NCBI GenBank assembly: GCA_032718475.1
Contig: JAUCBJ010004173.1
Coordinates: forward strand, 1 to 53,587
Origin: Nemertoderma westbladi
Taxonomy: Eukaryota; Xenacoelomorpha; Nemertodermatida; Nemertodermatidae
DNA: 53,587 nucleotides
Reading direction: 5' to 3'
Shown here: in pieces, positions 33,721 through 44,659 of the stretch
Layout of the letters: each line of letters opens with the position of its first letter
How positions within the stretch are numbered: position 1 is the first letter of the stretch
Made by a program: the position numbers and the translations under genes
Notes under the pieces: model-generated
What the model was told of the DNA's origin: nothing
Databases searched by the model: none
The model's input: only the letters and a program-made list of their open reading frames with translations

Positions 33721-34442
33721 TGAATAGTGATGTTTGCGAGTTTCCATTACTCATTGATAAATTTTAATTTTCAGGTCCGGTTTCATAGTCAATTTACACA
33801 ACCGTAACATCTACACATTATCGATTGCATGTATAGGTGTAATGTGATTTGTGATAAGTTCCTCTCTAAAGCTACTGCGTACAGTATGAAACAACACGCC
33901 GCTAATAGGAACGCGGTGGATCGACGTTAAGATACTGTATGTTCAAATATTTGACTAAAATTCATAATTTATCAGCCACATTTATGCAGTTGAAAACAAT
34001 CCAAATAGTATATAAAATCGGAAATAGTGTGAGTGGGGGGGCCTCTCCCTCTCACCACACAATAGTGTTTGAAAAATTAAAAATTCGATCCTAGCTCAAG
34101 GTGAATGTGATTGATGTCACGGGACCTGACTCGTGTAGGTAATCGCCTAATAAAGCGAGATAACCCTGCGGTTCAGTTCAGCTCAGCTCATGTTGCTGCG
34201 ATTCCAGAGTTTGTTCAGTACAGCAATACACACACACCCTGATACTTTACAGCTTTAGGCAATCTCTGAATCTGGAATCTTTACTGCTGTACTGTTTTAA
34301 AGTCGAATCGTTATTACTGTATTATTATATCAGTACAGCAGTATACAGGTATATCAGTATATATACAGTAATATTTTCCTATAGCTGTATACCGGTACAC
34401 ACTTTACTGCTTTAAGTACGGTATATATATATAAATAGAAAA
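33721..34442. other. Non-coding DNA upstream of histone copy 2
   Basis: No gene. TATA-like runs occur at about 34356 (AGTATATATACAG) and just before the ATG (TATATATATAAATAG, about 34422-34436). The first is better placed for a start site upstream of the ATG. TTCAGTTCAGCTCAGCTCA at about 34171 is a small direct repeat. Confidence 0.4.
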
Positions 34443-34943
34443 ATGTCAGGACGAGGGAAAAAGCGAGCAAAGTCCATCTCAAAATCGACCAGAGCCGGAG
34501 TCCTGTTCCCGGTTGGAAGAATCCAAAGGATCATGAAAAAGACGACCCATAAATACCGGATTAGTGTTGGCGCCCCGGTTTATTTGGCTGCCGTCATCGA
34601 ATATCTAACCGCGGAGATTCTGGAGCTAGCCGGGAACGCCGCTCGCGACAACAAACGCGCTCGAGTTATTCCCAGACATATCCTTCTCGCTATCGCTAAC
34701 GACGAAGAACTCCATCATCTACTGAAGAACGTCACCATCCCTCAAGGCGGAGTTCTTCCTCGAATACATCCGGAGCTTCTGATTCGCAAAGGTGTGTCGG
34801 CGAAGTTGGGATCCTCGGTTGTTAAACCCAAATCATCGTCTCCACCGAAACCCAAAGTGCCCGGAGCCAAGAAAGCGGGCAAACCAGCCGCACCGGGTGC
34901 CGGTAAAGGCAAGAAGGACATTGATAACTCACAGGACGCCTAG
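34443..34943 (+). CDS. Histone H2A variant, macroH2A-like fold, SQDA tail (copy 2)
   Basis: 166 residues from ATG 34443, intronless. The first 140 residues are identical to copy 1 although ten codons differ silently, so the shared core is under strong purifying selection or was recently converted. From residue 141 the tail differs: [19 protein letters not shown], then IDNSQDA at the very end. SQ-D/E followed by a C-terminal residue is the H2A.X site phosphorylated by ATM/ATR-type kinases; the final Ala is unusual, since a bulky hydrophobic residue is typical. No macro domain. Candidate poly(A) signal GCAATAAATC at about 35229. Not a canonical H2A. Confidence 0.93.
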   Translation: MSGRGKKRAKSISKSTRAGVLFPVGRIQRIMKKTTHKYRISVGAPVYLAAVIEYLTAEILELAGNAARDNKRARVIPRHILLAIANDEELHHLLKNVTIPQGGVLPRIHPELLIRKGVSAKLGSSVVKPKSSSPPKPKVPGAKKAGKPAAPGAGKGKKDIDNSQDA

Positions 34944-36270
34944 TCTGTATATATCACCACTTTTAGGAGGATCTCTGTCTATTAATAATTAGGACTCATT
35001 GTTTCTATGTTTCTCAGCATTTTATGTGTTTATACCTTATGTTATATATTGTAGTTCTAGTGTGAAACTTTTATTTATATCGCCCTCAGTCTATACTGCT
35101 ATACCGGCAGAACTGTATTCTTTGTTGCCGGTATATATAATATTTGTGTGGTTCAGTATTATTTTGCTTTGCATTTTAGGCAGTTAGGCCTAGTCCAGTA
35201 GTCTTTTTATTTCAGTATTTGGAGAGCGCAATAAATCTATCTAATTTCTCCAGTTGCCACAATCTTATGTCAATTTAATTCGTTAGTATTAAGCAATATT
35301 GAGCAATAATCAGTTTATTGCTGTATTGTGGTGTTCGATTATCCTTTTTAGGTTATTTTATACCATTGCCGGTGTATTTGTTAATGTTTGTTTACTTTGT
35401 ATTGTTTACTCTTTAAGCATCGTGATTTCGCACGTCATATATTTTGTACAGTTTGTTTTCCAAATGGCATTATTAACTTATAATGTCCATTGTCCAATAA
35501 GGTTTCTATTATTTACGTCTGTAGCACATTCGATAAATTTCGTTAGATATTCATTTGTATATTAATTCAATATCTACCATGTTGTTTGCAAGTATAATAC
35601 TAGTTTTCATATTGTTTTGAAATAACACTGACTCTTTATTTAGTTAATTATTGCTTAGCAGTGCATTATTGTTGATTCTCTCTTTCTAACTGTGTTGTCT
35701 TCAAATTTTCGACTTGACTTTCTACACATAAGATGTTCGCTCAGTCATTATTGTGAAGGTATATTTTATAGGATATTATATATATTATTATGGATAATAT
35801 TAAATGTGTGTTCCTTGTGACATAAAAAGCTATATATTTATTATTTCTCGGGTAACATATCGGAGGGGAGGTACCGAGTTCGAAACCAAGAGCTGAGACA
35901 GTTGTAACGTGGTAACTGGTACGGCGAAACAGCGATATAGAATCTAGAAACCTTGGTGGGAGTTGGGGGAGGGGGGGGGGGAGGATCCTTCCCGATCACC
36001 TTTTTTAAACTTTATATTTCGCAATAACGTGTAGTAGGTAGGTAGTACTAGTAGTAATCACTAATAATCGTTTAAAACTACACTATAGGAGATGGCAAAG
36101 ACCCTCCCAAGGGAAACAAAAGTCGTGGAGATCCCCACATGCAAGGCGATGGCGCATCTATGCCTTGCATGCTAAATTGTATTAAATTAATAGGTCATGG
36201 TGACTCCCACAAGATGTTGCCAAAGAGTTTGACTCGCTGTTGATCGAAGTAGGTCCATACCTGTAGATTC
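34944..36270. other. Non-coding DNA downstream of histone copy 2
   Basis: AT-rich 3' flank, a short G tract near 35968-35980, no other gene. The trailing segment at about 36090-36180 repeats TGCAAGGC / GCCTTGCATG once in inverted form. Confidence 0.4.
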
Positions 36271-36830
36271 TTGTCACACGAAAACAGATATAGTAGATCC
36301 GGTTCCCACGAATCATCATCTCACGGTTCCAGATCCTGTAGATTCAATTCCCGTGGATCAAGTGTTTCATCGCATGGATCCTTATCCCACGGATTCAGAT
36401 ACAATAGATCCAATAGCCGTGGATCAAAGATCCATCCATCCTGTGGATCGATGAATTAATCGAGTGGATCCTTAACCCACTTATCCAGATACAATTTATG
36501 TAGATCCGATTGATATCTGTCCTACACCGTGGGACCTTGTTGTCCCACGGATCCCGATACGATAGATCCATGTCCCGCGGATTCAGGTTATGTTACGTGG
36601 ATCCTTGTCTAAACGGATCCATATACTCTAAATTCAGGTCCTGTACGTCATCGGCTCACGGATCATAATAGAGATCTGGTAGGTCGACGTTTCATAGATC
36701 AAGTCCTGTTGATTGTGGATCGTTGCACAGTGGATCAGGTACCGTAGATACAGGCGCTGTGGATCCTGTTCCAGTGGATCCGGACCCATAGATCCATGTT
36801 TCGTGAGGTCTCCGTCAGTCGATCATCGTA
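36271..36830. repeat. GATC-rich degenerate minisatellite
   Basis: Dozens of GGATC/GATCC words about 15-25 bp apart (for example CCCACGGATTCAGATA, CAATAGATCC, GTGGATCCTGTTCCAGTGGA). In places the frame reads VDPYPTDSDTIDP and VDPVPVDPDP, hinting at a decayed Pro/Asp repeat coding region, but stops break every frame. Confidence 0.75.
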
Positions 36831-37617
36831 TTTTGTCCTCTCGCTCCCAGCCTAGAGTAGTCCATGACAGCCACGTTGCACAATAGATGTGGAGAACTTC
36901 ATGAATAAGACCACCATCGAGCTGCGAGCACCTGGTTCGGATTGGTATACTACTGTATACGATACGTACAGTTTACCTGAGGCCGCCTGGCGACGGTCTG
37001 GTTACCTGACATTGGGGGGTCATTGGGTAAGGAGTATGACTACCTACACCCCAACATTGCATTTTTTCTATCCCACCTTAACCAGTCAGTCAGTCACTGA
37101 GTATAAGAATGAAATGAATGAAAGTGGATGATGGATGCACTGCTCCTACAATAATGGTCCTATTGGAAATGTACATCGTGAAATGCAGTAAATGAAAGTT
37201 TTATTTTGTGATTAATTCATTACTGTGTTAGGTGATTTCGATAATTCTTATTTATGAAAATTCTAATAAGAAATTTACAACAGATACTAGTATATAGACC
37301 TATTTTGAGATGAAATACATATTTATTTTAAAGAGTACATTTGTTAGTTACCCTTTGAAAGCGTGATAATTCAATTTAAGAGGATGATATAACTTCTTGT
37401 TGAATAAAATTTTACAGATTTGGAATCCTTTTTTGTATTGCTGCTTTTAAATGAGCAGTGGGTGATTGATATAATTATTATGTTTACTGTAATCATATAT
37501 CCCTTGCTTTAATTTCGTGAAGTATTAATTTCAAACAATATCGTTAGTTATATTATAATATTGAATTATATTTTTATTACCTGATTGTTTATTGCTTCTT
37601 TATTTATGCTGCCGCAG
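36831..37617 (+). other. 3' end of the giant intron
   Basis: AT-rich with no gene. The acceptor is a pyrimidine-rich TTATTTATGCTGCCGCAG ending at 37617. Confidence 0.5.
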
Positions 37618-37834
37618 GTGATAATGGGTGAGTGTGATGGCAGACCACTCGTAGGCTACGTGCACACGACGCATCTACAGGCAGTGGATAAGGAGTCTCG
37701 AAGCATACGATGCAGCCAATTAGACAATATTTTACAATGGATCGAAGTATTCATAAGCGATAGTAAAGGCAAAGATGATATTATTGTTTTCGATATATTA
37801 TGCGGTGATTTAAATTTCGATAATATGTCAGCGG
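37618..37834 (+). CDS. smpd3: Neutral sphingomyelinase 2-like, exon with GDxNFDN
   Basis: Acceptor CCGCAG; donor GTTAGT at 37835; starts in phase 0, ends in phase 1. The 72 codons include VGYVHTTHLQ, then IRCSQLDNILQW, then IVFDILCGDLNFDNMS. The GDxNxDN motif with its catalytic Asp and Asn is diagnostic for the DNase I-like sphingomyelinases. Leu replaces the usual Phe in GDLNFDN. Members act in ceramide signalling and exosome release at the plasma membrane and Golgi in vertebrates. The 5' half of this exon directly continues the protein of the exon 33.6 kb upstream. Confidence 0.93.
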
Positions 37835-38538
37835 GTTAGTTGGTATTTATAAAGAAAATTGCCACTTATACTGTATATATATCCTGTCGTACTGTACATG
37901 CAGTTTGAATGATTACCGCCTGATTACTGTGTATTTATATTTAATGTATGCACATTAATTAATTATTAATTAGCACATTAATTCATTATTAATTAGCACA
38001 TTAATTAAAACTCGAATTAATACCTCATCTCGGCGAATTACCGATGTTGATTTATCAATTAATGGAAAATATCAGGTTCCAGTGGCACGTAATTCTAACC
38101 AAATCAAGAAGCAGTTAACGGCACATATTACTTTAATTTTGATCGTAATCTGTTGTTATTTTGCGTCGATTTTCCTCTTGAGTTGGATAAATTTTGATCG
38201 CATCAATACTGTAGACCCCCACCCCCATGCATCCCTATCTGGGAAAAAGTACAGAGATGGTTATGACCAAATAATATGCCCAGTCTTTCAAGATAATTTT
38301 CTTAATTCCTGTATAAACAATGGCTCGTGAAATAATTGCAGTATTATTTAAACTCAAAGACTTAAATATTGGACTTGTTTTTTAAACTGGTTTTTTAAAC
38401 TCAAAGACTTGAATATTGGCCTTGAATCTAAAGTTTACGTAGCTTCCGTGTAAATGCGGCTCTGCAATCTGCATAATATAATTTTCTGTTTCGAAATTAT
38501 TATGTAGCTCGTAATATATTCTTATCTCGCCTTTCTAG
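37835..38538 (+). other. smpd3: Intron, 704 bp
   Basis: Donor GTTAGT, acceptor TTTCTAG ending at 38538. It contains short TTAATTAATTAATTAG-like runs near 37960-38010 and a duplicated AACTCAAAGACTTRAATATT at about 38350 and 38398. No coding content is supported. Confidence 0.7.
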
Positions 38539-38721
38539 GGGACAATAAAGAGTTCTCGCATCCGCTGTTTGATTGTTACGTTGATCCTTGCCGAAGATCT
38601 CCTGGCGAGGACCACTGTTGGGTTATAGGAACCGAATTAAAGCAAAAAACAATGCACTACAAAGACGTTTCCACGCCTGATTTATTGCAACGGTTAGTGT
38701 GGGGCGAGCCACCAAGTCTGG
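38539..38721 (+). CDS. smpd3: Neutral sphingomyelinase 2-like, exon with DPCRxxPGE
   Basis: Splices in phase 1 at both ends (acceptor TTTCTAG; donor GTGAGC). It reads HPLFDCYVDPCRRSPGED, then CWVIGTELKQ, then DVSTPDLLQRLV. This corresponds to the vertebrate segment with a Y-x-D-P-C-R-x-x-P-G-E pattern and a W-x-I-G-T block. The alignment is strong although no ORF of conspicuous length marks it. Confidence 0.9.
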
Positions 38722-38794
38722 GTGAGCTTTTGTTTTGCGGCATAATTACTAATTAGTCTCTATCGTCGTCGTTTGAAATGTTTGAGAGCTAATT

Positions 38795-39619
38795 CCAGAA
38801 GTCGAGGAAATCCTACCAAGTATGTACCTAACTGATCTAGACTTTGCTGATGACTTAGGAGTACTCTCAGAATCACTAGAGGGGCCTAACGGCTCCTCAG
38901 CTCATTAGAACATGCTGCTTCTAGTGTTGGTCTTTTTATTAACTCCAGAAAGACCAAAATTTTGACAGTTAACTTTGAAAGTCCTCAGCAAGTCTCTGAT
39001 CGGATGAGCATAAGCTCAAAGGATGGTATGCTTGAGCATGTGGACGACTTATGTTACCTGGGATCATGGATCCGCAAGTCAGGTGAGGACCTTCGAATAC
39101 GTAAGGGAAAGGCATGGGCAGCCTTGAATAGGCTTTCCAGGATTTGGAAGTCACCGAGAATTAATCAGAAACTTAAGGTCCGATTATTTAGAGCAGCTGT
39201 AGTTCCAGTACTCCTCTATGGGAGCCCTGCTGGGCTCTAACTGCTGAGGACACCAAATCTCTGGATGGCACCTTCACAAGAATGCTACGCCGGGTTAATT
39301 GTGTCAAGTACAATGCACACATCTCCAACCAGACACTATATAACATTGGAGGTGTCTCATTGGTTCCCCCAAGCTTGACACTAGAACAAAATCGCCTCCG
39401 CTTTGCAGGACATTGCTTTCGCCGTGTAGACCAGTCAGTGCATAATCTTGTTCTTTGGCAGCCTCATGGAGTGAATAAGCATGGTGGACAGCCCATGATG
39501 ATCTAGCAAATGTCATGGGTGATAGGGAGTTGTTGCGGCGCAATTTTGTCGACAAGCCGGCACAGCATTCTTAAAAATGCAGCTGCAATGCAGCATGCCG
39601 ATCCTAGTAGTAGTAGTAG
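38795..39619 (+). mobile_element. LINE copy 2 of the (TAG)n family, 5'-truncated and dead
   Basis: Plus-strand relative of the element at 1394-3240, starting inside the reverse transcriptase (LTDLDFADDLGVL near 38828) and ending in the same 3' sequence and (TAG)n tail. Frameshifts break it near 38885 and 39230, and about 45 bp are missing near 39498. It inserted into the intron between two sphingomyelinase exons, in sense, and makes up most of that 1042-bp intron. At most a 6-10-bp target duplication (GCTAAT) is visible, unlike copy 1. Confidence 0.92.
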
Positions 39620-39763
39620 AGGGCTAATAAGTCAGTAAATAATTGATTAAATGGTACTAAACGTGGTACACAATGTAGGCCTAGTCTATAAAAAGTTTAG
39701 AAATTCTAGACACCGCAAGAATCAATCTGGCCATGAGTTATTTGTTCTGCAGGGTCTTACTAG

Positions 39764-39888
39764 ATGACCGCCAGCGGGGTAGCTACGTATCGGATACGAC
39801 AATCAGCGACTGTATGGCGCCACCCAGCGGGAGGAGGCGTATTGATTACGTACTTTATAACAACAACTCATTGAGTCAATGTGTATCT
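39764..39888 (+). CDS. smpd3: Neutral sphingomyelinase 2-like, exon with GRRxIDY
   Basis: This 125-bp exon reads DDRQRGSYVSD and then SGRRRIDYVLYNNNS, matching the G-R-R-I-D-Y-(M/V)-L block. Acceptor TTACTAG ending at 39763 was chosen because a G from the previous exon plus AT completes an Asp codon and keeps the frame. A stronger-looking CAG at 39750-39752 would run into a stop after two codons. Donor is GTGAGT at 39889, phase 0. Confidence 0.87.
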
Positions 39889-41589
39889 GTGAGTATTCAA
39901 TAGACATACGAGTCACACTTATTGATATGTATTTTAATGTCGCACGTGATGTTTAAATCTTTGGTAAATTTTGAGGTTTTAGTAAACTATAATTAATACA
40001 TGTTAGCGTTAATTGGTTAGAATCTATTTATAATCCCTTTCGTTGTAGTTTTATCCAAGGCGACCTAAATACAGTAAATAACTAAATAAATAAATACCTA
40101 AATACAAGTATAGAGGTCGCCTTGGTTTTATCCATTTTTTAAATGGTTAAAGAGATCACCTGTAAATATACTATAGGCTACTTTTAGCTTTTCAAATCAA
40201 GAAATCCAGTATTTTGAATATAATTTTGTACATATTTTTTAATTCGGAAACTAACAAAAAGAGTATAAATCATTTTTTTCAGGGTGATATAGATTTGTTT
40301 AAAACATCATTTAAAAAATATGTTTGTTAGAGCTAGGCAACGTTAAATTTAAATTAATTAACTTAAATTATTAGTTTTTGTAAGAAATGTGTTTACCAGA
40401 AACCAGAGACCACCAGAAACCAGAACCAGAGGTAAAGCCGACAAAGTACCACTGCAGTACTCAGAGTTCACCACTCTATTTGCACTTAACCTAGGCCTAC
40501 AGTATAGGGCCTATTGGCCTTTATTTAAGTTTTGGTTTCGAAATTAATATATACTGTAATTTCGCCGAAACTTTAACCAATAATTACAAAACAGTAGATA
40601 GGCTACTGTAGATAGTAGAATCATCAATGTTTTGCATGATTTCTTAGGATAATAATAATTAATGTTTCTTCCAGAATTCAGTTAACCAAGTCTCTGTTTC
40701 TTCTCTATTTGCTGGGCTCAGCGATCATCTGTCTGTTTATTGTTCTCTTTCGGTTTGCGGTAGCGGTACCGGTATTGATTGCTGCTGTTAGTTGCATGCG
40801 GAGTCTCTCCTAAATTATTGATGGCGCATGTCCTTGTTAGTAGTAGTGTACCGGTACAATTTTACGTATTGAATAGAACAGCACCGACCTTAATCTGTTT
40901 AATTTACGGCTAATAAAAAGTTGAGTGAGAGTCCATGCTCGGCTCTAACTGCTGAGGACACTATGGCCTAACCGAGTGCACTAATAAAAGAATACTACGC
41001 CGGGTTCACTGTCAATAACAATGAAAACATATCCAAGGAAAAATATATGAGGGTGTATCATTCATTATTTCCCCACATTTTGACACTTGAACGTATAGTC
41101 GCCTCCGCTTTATAGGACATTGCTTTCGCCGCGAGGAACACCACAACACGTGCACATCTTGGCTTTGGCGGACTCGCGGATAGAAGCGTGCTGGACAGCC
41201 CATGACGTTCTGGCCACTGGTCTTGAAGAATCGGATGATCTCGCGAATGTCATGTTCCTGATAGGGCGTTGGGGGGCGATATAATTTTGTTGATAAGCCG
41301 GCATACAGTAGCAATGTATACCTACAATACACAATCCCGATTATAGATAAATTTGCATCAGATAAATTATTATACATCTATCTATCTTCATATTGAACAT
41401 TTTCGATATGAAGATTTCACAGCTATTCTAATGTCTATAATAATTCCTGTCATTCAAATTTCCCTCGCCAGTGGGCTGTATCTGTATATTATGATATTAT
41501 AAATTTTCATTTGAGATTCATTTTGAAAGCGACCGTCTATGTTCTTAGTGTATATAAAATAATATCCCAACGTCTTCATATTTTTTCAG
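39889..41589 (+). other. smpd3: Intron, 1.7 kb, with hairpin and LINE remnant
   Basis: Donor GTGAGT, acceptor TTTTTTCAG ending at 41589. An inverted repeat CCAAGGCGACCT (40055-40066) and AGGTCGCCTTGG (40114-40125) forms a hairpin with a loop of about 47 bases. The rest, apart from the LINE fragment at 40921-41325, is AT-rich. Confidence 0.75.
40921..41325 (+). pseudogene. Third, heavily decayed copy of the (TAG)n LINE family
   Basis: Keeps recognisable pieces in order: a CCATGCTCGGCTCTAACTGC start, ATACTACGCCGGGTT, TTGACACTTGAACG, GCCTCCGCTTTATAGG, GACATTGCTTTCGCCG, GTGCTGGACAGCCCATGA, GATGATCTCGCGAATGTCAT. These match the C-terminal reverse-transcriptase region of the other two copies. Many indels; no (TAG)n tail is preserved. 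Confidence 0.85.
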
Positions 41590-41844
41590 CAAGTCGAAGA
41601 AGTTAATTTTGTTACGCAGTTAGCCACGCTAACCGATCACGTTGCCATGAGAGTTAAACTCACGACGGGAACTGAGCCTCCAGTTGAGATTAGAATAGGA
41701 CCGGGTCGCCCAGCAAAAACAAAAGATACCCTAGCAACAGTGACATCAGATACCGTTGCAACTGAAGACATCCTAGAAACTGAAGTAATTTCTATCACAG
41801 AAGATCAGTTGTTAAATAGTGAGATTGAAGAATCAGCTGTTTAA
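41590..41844 (+). CDS. smpd3: Neutral sphingomyelinase 2-like, last exon
   Basis: Acceptor TTTTTTCAG; phase 0; ends at TAA 41842-41844. It reads VEEVNFVTQLATLTDHVAMR. The T-D-H triplet contains the catalytic Asp-His pair of the fold; the family usually has T-D-H-x-P, and Pro is missing here. After the catalytic core comes a tail of about 60 polar residues rich in Thr, Glu and Ala that vertebrate SMPD3 lacks. With the other exons the window covers about 318 residues of the catalytic half. Confidence 0.9.
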   Translation, partial: QVEEVNFVTQLATLTDHVAMRVKLTTGTEPPVEIRIGPGRPAKTKDTLATVTSDTVATEDILETEVISITEDQLLNSEIEESAV

Positions 41845-41949
41845 CCTTTACAATATAATCTGCAACATTTATGTATTGACAGGTTTATTAATATGGAGCC
41901 CGTGAATGGACATCCCTTATTTTTTTCAAAATTATCAGCATCCTGGGAT

Positions 41950-41955
41950 AATAAA
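41950..41955 (+). promoter_or_regulatory. Candidate poly(A) signal AATAAA of the sphingomyelinase gene
   Basis: First AATAAA after the stop codon, 106 bp downstream. Position only; other AATAAA words follow. Confidence 0.4.
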
Positions 41956-42342
41956 GCAGATAATTAATTCAGGACCAAGAGATAGGCCTACTAACTACTA
42001 CAGCTCACTGTATTTCACGATTGATTGGAAAATTGAAAATAATTATTGAATTACTCCTTAATTTTCTTAGAATGTCTAATTCTAAACAAGGTCCTTCAAA
42101 CTAACACAATCGCCACTTATTTATGCCTTTCTCCCCATGTATTATTAGTTTTAATAAATTGAATAGGCCTATCTACTGATATAATTTGGATTAGTAATTA
42201 GGCTGGGGTACCTCGTGGGGTACTTAGAAGCTCTAACTAGTATAGTCAATGAAAAGTTGTTGCTACTTTCAATAAATGAACATGGAGGTTTGGGTGCTAT
42301 CACTATGTAGTAATTATTATATGTTTAAGCAAATTATATTCG

Positions 42343-42530
42343 GTGTGCAATAATATTATTAGGTCAACATGTTTGCGTTTATCCCTAATTACCTTTGTTG
42401 TTATTTTCCAAACTGTAAAAATTAGCCCTTAATTAAAAGCTTTTTTATTCACATTTTTAGTTGTGCGAAATAAACTTTAAGCCAAAATGTATTTATCCCG
42501 GATTAAATATTTTCAGATTTCTTTAACACT
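42343..42530 (+). repeat. Dispersed repeat, copy B
   Basis: Same orientation and same succession of segments as 21905-22088 (CAACATGTTTGCGTTTATC, AAAAGCTTTTTTATTCACAT, GATTAAATATTT). Confidence 0.72.
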
Positions 42531-42892
42531 ATATTATTATATATTATTAGCTTTTTCATGACAATTTTCTAAGAAATTCAATGTTATAAGTAAATAATTC
42601 ACAATCAATTTGCATGAAATATCACAATTTCACACATAAATTAATTGAATAATCCTTGATTTGATGCAGATATCCGTTGTTATTATTGTTATATGTTTTT
42701 TTTTAATTTAAACTCTTGACATGTGATAATATTTAAGCCAACTTAATTTGAAAATTTAAATATTTGTATCCATCTGTACTCATTTAGGCTTACACTACAT
42801 ATTCCCGATTTTCCATGTTAGTATCTAACTCTTTACCTGTTCTGTACTGTGGGACCCGCGACTAAGTAGGGGGTTGTCAACCTTTGTCTGTC

Positions 42893-42944
42893 GGCTGGTC
42901 GGTCTGTCGGCCGGTCGGTCTGTCGGCCGGTCGGTCTGTCGGCA
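42893..42944. repeat. Short tandem repeat of TCGGTCTGTCGGCYGG
   Basis: A 16-bp unit repeated a little over three times in GTCGGCTGGTCGGTCTGTCG-type sequence. Confidence 0.9.
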
Positions 42945-44659
42945 AATGTTTAAAGGCTAATAACTCAGATTAAACCAAACTTTCTACACATAGTGGTCTG
43001 TCGAATGTCTGAAATTTAAGTTACATGTAGGGACTTAGCAGTGCTGTTCCCAAGTCACACGCAAGAGGGCGACAAAAGAACGGAACCCGTATTCTACTCC
43101 TACTTACTTCGTCCACGTAAGTGTGTCTTTCCCCAGCTGCTAACACGACACTTCTGTGACCAAAGAGCAATCCTAACTGACTTTGAATTTGGGGAGACTT
43201 TTCGACGCAATCAAAATTCATCCCTCCACTACTGCTAGAATAACTTACCACTATAACCTGCTCCTTTCCCTTAATTGGTAATTTAACATTGAGACGAGAT
43301 ATTAATTCACAAAGATGGTATCCCAGCCAATTCCCACCCACCCCCCCCCCCCCCCCCCCCCCCTCCCACCCCCCCCCCCCCCCCAAATGTCTCCATTTTG
43401 TGTATTATTATCAAAATAGTTAAGTTAATAAATTTAATAAATAATCAATAAAAAATAATAAAAAGTTCAGCATAAATAGTTAAGTTCAGCACCCAACATG
43501 TTTTATTAATGAGGTACGCAATATATTATTTCTATATTATATTGAACACTGTCTCTTTTTTTTTATATCAAGTAGATATTTGTCAAGTGTCTTTATGTTT
43601 ATAACTAACTATGTGCAGTATTTTTCACAACAGAAATAAATTTTATTATTTTAACTAAATTATATTAGATTATTTCTGTACTACTCGTATCATCTTCATC
43701 TTAATCGTTTAAATTAAATATTTAGTTCATTTTAATTTGGATGTAATGGAATTCAGTTTTCTTTCGGAGTATCTCACATTAAAGACAAAATTATTACAAT
43801 TTGAGATTTTAAGTTTGTTGATTATTTTTAAGTTACGTTTGTAGGCACTTTTAGGAAACTGTGCTAAACTTGTGCTACTCCATCCCCAATAAACCCCATC
43901 CCGAATGGTAGCTAGTCAATTATTTGAGTTTCATTTGGTGTAAATTTATTGTACAGAAACGAAATCGGGTAATATTCTAACGCCTTATAAGAATATAATT
44001 AGGTTAGTGCCTAGGTTACAATCCTGCTGGCGCTTGAGTTTTAAAACGCCTCAATAGTAGTCTTATAAAGTGCTAGATTATATAACCCCATATCAAGTGA
44101 AGTTACTAAACTAATGCACAACATTCAAACTTATGGAACAAAACAAAAAGCAACATTCGACTACCATATTTGTTTATGTTTAATGATACTTATATAACAC
44201 TTAGCCCAAATTATTCAATCAATATCTGAAGGTTTCTATAATACGATTTAGTGTATTTGCTTGGTGTAATGTGTACCTTAATATTTAGCGTCGCGTGCTT
44301 GTTGCGTTTAAATTGTTTACATTGTTCACAATAATTATTATCGTTGTAATATTTATGAATATTTTTATTTTAATAATTACTTATCCTAATAAATTGTTGG
44401 ATAAATAGGAAATACGACATAAGAAAAATGTATTTTGGCTATTTCGTACTTTTTGTCTTCGTGTGTGACATATTCGTTAATGTCAAAATATATATTTGTT
44501 GAACAGCGTATCAGTTTATTAATTTTAAGTCCTACAGGTTTGAATATAGATTTTTATCGAAGCTGCCCCAGCATCATACACTATCATATTATAGTAGGTT
44601 AGGATATTCTGCCTTATCACTAGTAAGAGCAAATTCGATATACTTCAATTGCACATAGG

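Larger units (their letters stand above)
41956..44659. other. AT-rich intergenic DNA
   Basis: No gene was recognised. It contains the second dispersed repeat copy (42343-42530), a 16-bp tandem repeat (42893-42944) and long C-runs at about 43341-43384. Confidence 0.45.

Noticed and set aside
32512-33747. Several 90-257-codon ORFs reading YHMVLFF-like repeats
   Set aside because: They arise from the palindromic minisatellite in several frames and on both strands; the period allows open frames by chance.
36889-37131. 80-codon plus ORF upstream of the sphingomyelinase exon
   Set aside because: It is not part of the family sequence, which joins 3985 directly to 37618, and it shows no motif.
39753-39763. 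Alternative acceptor CAG for the sphingomyelinase exon
   Set aside because: With the previous exon ending in phase 1 it gives TCT TAC TAG, an immediate stop. The TTACTAG acceptor at 39763 keeps the frame.
43021-43386. 121-codon ORF with a Gly-rich start
   Set aside because: The Gly-rich part is the poly-C tract read on the minus strand, and the remainder has no recognisable feature.
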